Shown here: positions 1-64,000 of the stretch, piece by piece
How the letters are laid out: the number at the start of each line of letters is the position of its first letter
How positions within the stretch are numbered: the first letter of the stretch is position 1
DNA from: Silurus meridionalis
Taxonomy: Eukaryota; Chordata; Actinopteri; Siluriformes; Siluridae
Assembly: GCF_014805685.1 (NCBI RefSeq)
Contig: NC_060896.1
Coordinates: forward strand, 14,703,889-14,767,888
DNA: 64,000 bases
Direction: 5' to 3'
Translations under genes and position numbers: made by a program
The notes under the pieces: generated by a model
Told to the model about the DNA's origin: nothing
Database searches by the model: none
What the model saw: the letters and a program-made list of their open reading frames with translations, nothing else

Positions 1-337
1 AAAAACTTGTGTGAAATGCCTGTATCTTAAACATTAGGCAGAGAGCTATATGTAAATGCAGAGTGTTTATGACTAAGCAACACTTATAACAAGAATAGGG
101 TATGACCTCAGTGTCAGAGAAATCAGAAATCATACAGGCAAGATTTCCTGTGTATGAAATTATTTCCGGAAGTGCATGATTAGAAATTAGGTGATTCTGA
201 ATGGCACAAAATGATTGATTTGTGACTTAGAATTCTGATATGTGCACATACATGCATGTCCATCAAGTGATGATTAAAACTAATTATACTGTTATTTATG
301 TTATTGCAAAAAGCCAATTTACATGTTTGGCCCACAG

Positions 338-31026
<30,689 letters not shown>

Positions 31027-31172
31027 GCCCTGTGCAAATTCTATTTTGTATCATGTCTACCTTTGCCTTGCACGTCATATTATGTACAAAAGAATGAATT
31101 ATGAACAAATGGTTTTAAAAAAACAAAACAAAAAGGAAAAGAGTAATCCAATACATATACTTGTTAATAATT

Positions 31173-31178
31173 ATTAAA
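31173..31178 (+). terminator. Candidate carmil3 polyadenylation signal (ATTAAA)
   Basis: ATTAAA lies 147 nt after the carmil3 stop codon. It is the nearest common hexamer I saw; no AATAAA was noticed closer. Usage cannot be judged without transcript ends. Confidence 0.3.
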
Positions 31179-34095
31179 AAGTGAATAATGTTGTGTCATT
31201 AATTGTCTGGAACATGTTTGTTTTATAAATCACTCACTGCACAGCTCAGACTGGACTGGATTTTACTGTCCGTGCAAATTTCTGTGTTCACACAAAAAAA
31301 ATCCAAACATTTTCTAGACTAATCTAAGCATTTTTCTTCCCCTCCGGTTCATTAATTGTCCATGAAAATGGGCTTGTGTTTGCATTGTAAAACAGCATGT
31401 GTTGTGAGAGAGAAAAAATGTTGCATATTATTAATTTAGGCTCAAAAATCACAAAAAAAACCTACTGCAGTCCATCATATACACAGTGTGAGTGAGAAGA
31501 TATTCTCTTTTCATTTTCTAACAACCTTCATGACTTTTAAAAAAAAATATAAACCTGCTGCTATTGCAGTTTTCCCTAGAATACGGCCTTTGTGAGAGGA
31601 AAAGCCCACACGCTTGAGTCATCGCTGCGTGCGTTCCTATGCAGTGTGTATATACGGATTCTCTGCAGTAACACCGTGTTCCTCCCCTTACTGGGTATGG
31701 AGCTGCAGGGTTTGGCTGAGCAGGACAGCCATCTGTGAAAGTGTGGCGAGCTGAATAGGGAGGGAACAGAGGGAGGATTAGTCGAGAGGAAAGCAGCTCC
31801 ATCATTGGAAAAAAAGTGTGAAGAAACGCCGGGCCTTCGTGTGTAATTTTTAAAAAAATAACAGCATCTCATTTAGGCTCGTTTTCTGGTTCAGGCAATG
31901 GCTTAGAAAGTGAAATTTTATTATGTAGCTCTAAAAAGAACAAACAAAAAGGACCATCGAGTCCAATGATGTGTGTAAAACTCAATTTAGCACAAGTGCA
32001 AAAAAGATTTATTACAGTATCAGTGTGATTTTGTGTGCACAGACACAACACTGCACATTTTTGTTCCAGTCTTTTGCAAATATATAATTAACATGAAGCA
32101 ACAGCTAGAATCTAAATTATTTTATTACATGAAAATATTGACAATTGGCATTTTAAATGTACAATTTAAAATCTGACACCTCTAAAAGAAAAAAATAAGC
32201 CATACACCCTATATTATATACATTAAACAATTAATCCTTATTTTAGTAAAAACAAAGATAAGGGTCACAGTCATCATGCAGAATAAGAAGAATAGATGGA
32301 CTTTAGAAAAATATATCAGTATGTGAAATTGTAAAGTTCATAAACCCAAAAGCAAAGTGTTCAATCTGAACCATGTTCAAACTGCCAAACATTCTTGCTG
32401 CAAAGAACTTTTAAGTGTAAGGACCTCTTTCAGTCCACAATTGTGCCAAGTTTTGGAAAAAAAAATAGTATAAAAAAGATTTTGGGCCATTCTGTATTAT
32501 GCAAATCAATAATCATGCTAATTGGTCTTTTTTTTTTTCTTCATGTTAGCCTGTTATCATGAAACGAACCTTTAATTAAAATCCCGTACTGATTTCCTGA
32601 GACGAACTGCTACAACACAACAGCAGCTGAACCTGCTGCTTACACACGACTGAGAAATCTATTCAGCAATACTCTACTGCTTCACTCCTGCAGTAGAGAT
32701 GCTGATTGACTGGTATCACGACATGTGACTGATGGAGTAAACGCAGTGCTTGTACCTATGTAACTAAAAATTAAAAAAAAGCATTTGATTTCTAATAGGA
32801 GTAAGCTCAAATATTTTAAGCCTATGCTCTTTTTGAGTTAGGAGTCATATAATTGCATAAGCCTTTTCAGGACAAGATCTAAAGGTCACAGAAGGTAAAT
32901 TATATGATAAAGTGTACATTTAGCATTAAAATCTCTTTGGTTGGAAAGCCAAAAACGAGAACATACATGTTCACATAGCCGACAACAAAGAAAATAATAA
33001 ATTGGTTGTCTAATACGCAATGTGAGAAAAACACCAATGGAACATGACACATCAATCAACCAACTTTAATAGGAACACCTGTATATTGATGCAGTTATCT
33101 AATCTGGCAGCAGCAGATAGAAAAGAAAAAAAAAAAGGTAATTCTCCTCTGATCTCTCTTATCGAGAAGTTGTCTCAGCCTATAGACCCTCTGCTCACAG
33201 GAGGTCTTTGTTTTGTTTTTTTTGCACCATTCTGTGTACACTCTAGTGAGCGTGATGTGTGAAAATCCCAGGAGATTAACACTCACTGAAATACCCAAGC
33301 CAGCCCATCTGGTTCCAACAACACATCTCCATTCTTACTTAATGTGAACATTAAGCTGCTGGCTCATATTTCTATCATATTATACACTACACTGCTGCCA
33401 CATAATTGGCTGGTTAGATAACTGCAAGAACGGATGTAGTTCTAATAAAGTGCTTCATGACAGTACATGTTAAATACGTAAAACTGAATTTTCTTAATGT
33501 AGTGCAACAATTTAACGGTTCTAACGGTGTTAAAATACCTGTATTTTCTTAGTTTACTAAAAACTTAATGGGGCAAACATTTTTTTCCTACAAACTTATT
33601 TACTTAATGTAAATGAAATATGCCATGTTAAGAACATGAGAAAGCTGGAATGGACATCAGACTCAAAATAGCTCATCGTGAGCCTAATCTGTGTTACACT
33701 TAACATTAAGACTCATCTGTGTAATTGGAAAGAAAAAAAAAAAAAGAAACAGCATCACTCGTTCTGAAAGTGGAAAGTTATCAGAGTGGTGTGAAATCAT
33801 GGTGAAAACACTGTAACATTCTTTTTGACAGGGGTCTGCTTGCAGACATAGCATGTAATGGTTGCCTGCAAAATTTATAAGTAAGCTCATATGCAGACGT
33901 TTTCATAGAACATTTGTTCAGCCCATCATCTGTCCACTGATCAGGGAGAAGCATTGTCTGTGTGAAACCTTTAGGGGCTCTGAAAATGATAGCTGTGGGG
34001 ACACACATTGAAAATAAGGCCTCAGTGTTTTTGCATATAACATTCAGGGGAAGTGAAGCAGGTCTACAGCTCTCACTGTGCTCAGTGGCTCAGTG
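31179..34095. other. Tail-to-tail intergenic region and tmem170a 3' UTR
   Basis: Lies between the carmil3 stop and the tmem170a stop; much should be 3' UTR. TTTATT (minus-strand AATAAA) occurs near 32006 and 32119 as possible tmem170a polyadenylation signals. Also contains the repeat fragment at 33036-33330. No further gene seen. Confidence 0.45.
33036..33330. repeat. Teleost interspersed repeat fragment
   Basis: AGGAACACCTGTATATTGAT, GAAAATCCCAGGAGATTA and CCAGCCCATCTGGTTCCAAC are landmarks of a common fish repeat that I recall but cannot classify. A shorter relative lies at 42318-42405 (GAAAATCCCACAATATTTAC). Confidence 0.4.
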
Positions 34096-39458
<5,363 letters not shown>

Positions 39459-39860
39459 TTCTCACTACCTGGACACTGCGACCGGAAGTCAAGCAACTTC
39501 CACGTCCAAATAACACCATGAGAAACTCGAGCACAATGCGTTTCTATCATTAACCATTAGCAAGCGAGCCGAAGACTAGCGCTTCCAGTACCCAGCTTCC
39601 AAAACACCACCGCTGACGTCACGTACAGCGTTGCGTCACAGCTAAGGTTAATGTAATGCAGCGGTGTACAATCTTTAACATCAGGGGCCGAAGTGAGTGC
39701 AGGTTTTTATTCCAAACAAGCAACGAAAAAAGATTAGACACACCGCTGTAATGTATATGAGACAGCACAGTATTGTTGTGGCGGTTACATGAACCAGATA
39801 AGAGACATTTTATCCGTTTGCGCGTGCCGTGGAAGAGCGCGTCCTACACCGGAAGTGGAC
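39459..39860 (-). promoter_or_regulatory. Probable tmem170a promoter with CRE and ETS motifs
   Basis: Upstream of the tmem170a start codon lie a perfect CRE palindrome TGACGTCA at 39614-39621, a second half-CRE (TGCGTCA) near 39632, and two ETS cores CCGGAAGT at 39482-39489 and 39849-39856. No TATA box was seen. This is typical of housekeeping-type vertebrate promoters. The transcription start is not determined. Confidence 0.5.
39661..39730. mobile_element. Truncated hAT MITE end
   Basis: CGGTGTACAATCTTTAACAT, then GGGGCCGAAGTGAGTGCAGG, matches the left end of the MITE family at 56726 with many changes. No right end was found. Confidence 0.4.
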
Positions 39861-40049
39861 TAATGCTGACGCAGGACTAATGCAGTCCTGTTCGGCCATC
39901 TAGAGGAGGACGCAGATGGGAGCCCCTTAAACAACATTGCTCCAAATTAGACACACCATGACTGGGAAAAGATTAAAAAAGATTAAAAAGCACCCAACAA
40001 ATGTGAATGTAAAGCAAAGATCCCAACACTGGCCCTGGATAAACAACCC

Positions 40050-40236
40050 AGATGAGGATGGGTTCCCTCTTGGGTCTGGTTCCTCTCAAGGTTTCTTCCT
40101 TGTGCCATCTTGGGGACAAACTTACACTTATAAAGAACATCTCATTCATTTTTATACACCACATTATCTGTGTAAAGCTGCTTTGAGACAATGTTCAATG
40201 TTAAAAGTGCTTTACAAATACAAATGAAGTGAATTG
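40050..40236 (+). mobile_element. Teleost interspersed repeat (GGGTTCCCTCTTGGG family)
   Basis: GGGTTCCCTCTTGGGTCTGG, then CTCAAGGTTTCTTCCTTGTG, and further on GTAAAGCTGCTTTGAGACAA, with a tail GTGCTTTACAAATACAAATG. Other copies in the window are at 46074-46190, 49180-49300 and (reversed) 35208-35385. Class not assigned. Confidence 0.55.
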
Positions 40237-41682
40237 AACAACCCCTTGATATTGATTTTCCTGCTAGAACAATTCCACATCAGCCTAGGAAGCACTGGTA
40301 CTGGGTGATTAGTTTAGTTAGGTACTGTTGTCATGGCCAATTAATATTGTCCAAAAGTAGCAAATACAAAAACAAACTGAAAATGCCAAGTAAACAAAAC
40401 AAACTAAGTTCAAGACCCAATGTTGTAGTGTAAAAAAAGAAGGATTCTTTTCAGAAACAAAATCAGTCAGTTCCATGGAAGCATCAAAAAACATAGTAAA
40501 TGTACAATCTTCATATATCCTCTTCTGTAACCTGTGTAACACCTATCTTTTTTATTTTCCAACTATTGACTCATCCACCACCATTATCTTTTAATTACTA
40601 GGTTCATTCCAATCTAATAAAATAATGGTTGCAGAACCCATCTATCACTATTTTTTTCTAAGTAACATATGATTTATTCATGGTCGAAGCCTTGGACTGT
40701 TCATGGCACTCTTAACACACTTTAGAAGTTAAAAGCAAAGTACATTGTGCTCATTGATGCTTTAAATATGCTGATTTTATCACACATTAATGACTTCTTT
40801 AAATATATAGATTTGCCTGTGTGTCCCAAAAATACATTTTATACATTATAAATACATGATAATGCACATGATAATCCCCTCAAAGGGCCATCAGGGATTT
40901 TTTCTAACCACGTAGAAGCAATGCTTTCAGGCTGTAATGAAAGCAGTCAGAGCTTTGTGAATTAGACTGAAGGCCCATTTGATCAAAACCAGGAGTAAAT
41001 GTAATGAGTCAGCTTGTAGAAATGCTAGCTATAGTGTTTACTTTTCACAAGTGACTTTCATTCCAGGTGATGAGACTGAGACTCACGTGGATGATGCTGT
41101 TAATCAAAATGACACTTCATTTCCAATTATCCTTAATTTGACATCCATATTGATTTTCCATAATGAAGGTTTTCCAGGCTGCCACACACTTAATAAGTCA
41201 ATCCATAAGTAAAGAAGTGAGTTTAGAATAGGAACAGGCAGATGGATCTTAAAGGATTGCTACTTTCTGTTGTAAGGAGCAGATCAATTCTCACATTGAA
41301 ATATCGATGCACCTTGGAATTTTTTTTTTTCAAACATTTTTGTTGTGTATTTATGTAACATTAATAATTAGTTTAATAGGTCCATGCAGGAGTAAAGTTT
41401 ATTAATAAAATCCACAGACACTAGGATCTTTTTTAATATTCTTAATATTATATATATAAAAGTGGTGTTCCTGTTCTACAAAAATGTATACAAGCAATTT
41501 GTTTTTGTAATTCAATGTAATCCATTTCTTAAATTCAATTATATTTACTCAACTAAATAAAATGGTACTTTAAAATTTCACTCGTATTCACTTGTTAAAA
41601 TGTTTCCGATGTCTAGTCGCAAATTTTTAAATACCCAAATAGAAATAAATTACAATAAATAATGAAAAGTGAAATAAAGTAG

Positions 41683-41685
41683 AAA

Positions 41686-41736
<51 letters not shown>

Positions 41737-41740
41737 ATAC
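41683..41740 (+). repeat. (AAAT)n microsatellite
   Basis: About 14 AAAT units upstream of cfdp1. Confidence 0.95.
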
Positions 41741-41795
41741 ATGCAAAGCTCTAGTTTAGACACACCAGTACTGTAGCGACTGTTAACCTTCCAGT

Positions 41796-41810
41796 CCAGT
41801 AGGTGGCGCT
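41796..41810 (+). promoter_or_regulatory. CTCF-type core motif between divergent genes
   Basis: CCAGTAGGTGGCGC matches every position of the CTCF core consensus CCASYAGRKGGCRS. It sits about 250 bp upstream of the cfdp1 start codon. Occupancy is not shown by sequence. Confidence 0.5.
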
Positions 41811-41879
41811 ACTGCACCTTACCGTTAGTGGCTAAATGACGATTAGATCAAAGAAGAAATTTTGTACTTCCTGTTAGTC

Positions 41880-42057
41880 CCCGTTCTTATTGTATCTGTA
41901 TTTAGTGAAAGTTTTCGGCGCGGGCTTTGTGCGTGTGGCGGCGTTTCCCCCCCCAACTCTTTCCCACCTTTTATTCAGTACCCATCATCAACTAGAAATA
42001 CAGCAGGCGGTTATTAGATTACAAATAATTGCAGTTGAATAATTGTAGAAGAAAAGG
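41880..42057 (+). promoter_or_regulatory. Probable cfdp1 promoter / 5' leader
   Basis: A short GC-rich island in otherwise AT-rich DNA: TTTTCGGCGCGGGC (near 41912) is close to an E2F site, followed by GTGTGGCGGCG and a run of C. No TATA box near the start codon. The position directly 5' of the cfdp1 first exon is the main support. Confidence 0.4.
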
Positions 42058-62434
<20,377 letters not shown>

Positions 62435-64000
62435 GTGAGTCTATAACAGATGTATAATTATTAGGGCTGCCAATCGATGTTTAGTTGCGATTAATCGCGC
62501 AATCGTTACGAGTTAACAAGTTAATTTTTATCTGTTCTAAATGTACCTTAAATGAATAGTTTTCAAGTTTTTAATAATCTAATCAACATGGACATGGATA
62601 AATATGGATGCTTTATGTAAATGTGTGTTAAGTATTAGTAAAAACAAACTCAACATAAAGCATTAAGCCATAATATCTTTGTAAAGGTTTTAAAGTAATT
62701 ATGGTGTATGGTAACGGAATTCTTGCTACATTTCCACACGGACGGTTTTAATTGCCAGATGTGTGCATCATGGCGGATTTTGGTGTTTTAATTTCACCTC
62801 ACTTATTTATTTATTTCTTTTTTTATATAAAAATGGTCAAACAGAGATGCACGTTAGTCAAAACTGGTGCTGAAGGGTACACAAGGTTCCCATGGATGCA
62901 TTTTTACACTTAATTTGCTCTGTAGTTATTTACCGCTGTGGGTAATGCTGCCAAAGTTTATGCCAACTGTACATATGTTTAAAGTAAAGGTTTTTACTTG
63001 CATCACATATATTGGAATTGATCCAGCGATCATTTGGCAGTTGTGCCCGTTAACCTGTTCTACTTTACACTTTTAGAAAATAAAAAAGGAGAATTGTGCA
63101 TCCCTTCCCTTACTGTCTCACCTTTTTATATAACTGAAATACTGGAAGCTGCTCTGAAATTTGATCATGACCTGAAATTAAACCCCCTTGCTTTCTCACC
63201 AATTCCTGAAGATCAGACCCTACTGATTTTTAGGCAGGAGCTCATGGTCAAAGTCACAGACCTTCCTTTAAGGGAGTTAAGGGAGTTGAAGGAGGTTTGC
63301 GAATAGTGGAAAATAGCTTTACAGAGCAGTGCAGATTACCATCTGTTTTAGGAAAGAACTGAAGGATAGACGGATAGAGGGCAAATTGTATCCAACTCCT
63401 GTCCACGCTAGCAGCAGATGAAAACCAGCATTTAAATGACACTGGAACCTGTATGACCCTGGTTAATGATTGACTATTTTTTTGCTGTTCATAGTTCAGG
63501 AAGAACGTTTTGAACTTAATATATTGTGTTGAAATGATCATTTAAGGAGTTATCATTATTATTATAGAATACTAATCATTAATTATTATTATAGGTCTAA
63601 AAGTGTGACAATCCTTGTGATGTCTGCCGACAAAGTGGTGCCTTATGCTTGCTTTTAATGCTATATCTATGCTGAGGACAAGCTAGGTTTTTGAAATTGC
63701 ATGTTTTCATTTAAATAGTATGTACACACAGATACTTTACTTTGGCTTTGTTTACCTATAATTAAGTTGTTTTCTGAGTGTTCGAGTGCATTGCATGCTG
63801 TGTGGGAGAGGCTTGCATAATGAATCAAAGAGACCTTCTCACTCATGTACATGCAGGGCTGATTATCTTTGTGCAACTATAGCCCCCACCCACTCAACCT
63901 CTCCACCCCCAGTCTTCAGACTTCCTATCACACAGATTTCTTATTACAGATCTGCTGATATTGTATGTACACACTTTCCCAGCACCCACACGCTGATAGT
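62435..64000. other. cfdp1 intron 6 (incomplete)
   Basis: GGGCTGCCAATCGATG at 62465, then GATTAATCGCG, resembles one end of a common fish hAT element. The expected last cfdp1 exon was not found, so it lies outside. A 90-codon open frame at 63034 has no recognisable motif. Confidence 0.5.

Larger units (their letters stand above)
39861..41795. other. Divergent intergenic region, distal part
   Basis: Contains the repeat at 40050-40236 and the (AAAT)n array. Nothing else recognised from 40237 to 41680. Confidence 0.5.

Noticed and set aside
31518..31872. Minus-strand open frames of 95 and 98 codons downstream of carmil3
   Set aside because: No homology or splice link to tmem170a, whose stop is at 34096; likely 3' UTR or intergenic chance frames.
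63034..63306. 90-codon open frame proposed as the last cfdp1 exon
   Set aside because: It does not encode the expected YIERKAFL-type C-terminus and has no matching acceptor phase.

Overview
The window is vertebrate nuclear DNA, almost certainly from a ray-finned (teleost) fish. It has GT-AG introns, long di- and tetranucleotide microsatellites, many Tc1/mariner and hAT relics, a tRNA-Glu-derived SINE, and interspersed repeats I recognise from teleost genomes. The repeat mix would suit an otophysan such as a catfish, but the sequence does not prove that. Three protein-coding genes were assembled by eye from splice sites, reading-frame continuity and recalled family sequences; no search was run. 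Region 1 (1 to about 31.2 kb, plus strand) is the 3' two-thirds of a CARMIL-family gene, best matched to carmil3 (LRRC16B). Twenty-two coding exons join in one frame into 1146 residues. They cover the end of the leucine-rich repeats, the helical dimerisation region, the CPI and CSI capping-protein motifs, a basic-hydrophobic membrane-binding patch, and a proline-rich tail. The 5' exons lie upstream of base 1. Region 2 (34.1 to 39.5 kb, minus strand) is a complete three-exon tmem170a of 140 residues, tail-to-tail with carmil3. Its first intron starts with GC instead of GT. Region 3 (42.06 kb to the right edge, plus strand) is cfdp1, the vertebrate Swc5/BCNT protein of the H2A.Z-depositing SRCAP complex. 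Six exons give 273 codons; the last exon, encoding roughly 30 residues, lies beyond base 64000. tmem170a and cfdp1 are divergent and separated by 2.6 kb that holds CRE and ETS motifs and one perfect CTCF core.

Introns and intergenic DNA are dominated by transposon debris. The best-resolved elements are: two 1.26-1.28 kb hAT elements, each with a perfect 8-bp target duplication and each carrying the same nested hAT with a BED-finger remnant; a tRNA-Glu SINE with a perfect 18-bp target duplication and a 3' tail shared with two LINE 3' ends in the window; a near-complete Tc1-like element with identical 42-bp outer repeats and a frameshifted DD34E transposase; and several MITEs. No rRNA, CRISPR array, free-standing tRNA gene or operon was seen.

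The three genes do not obviously act in one pathway: actin capping-protein regulation, ER/nuclear-envelope shape, and chromatin remodelling. I found no convincing new biological system. The points most worth following up are the nested hAT lineage, the SINE/LINE tail pairing, the GC-AG intron, and the (TG)n tract abutting a carmil3 3' splice site.
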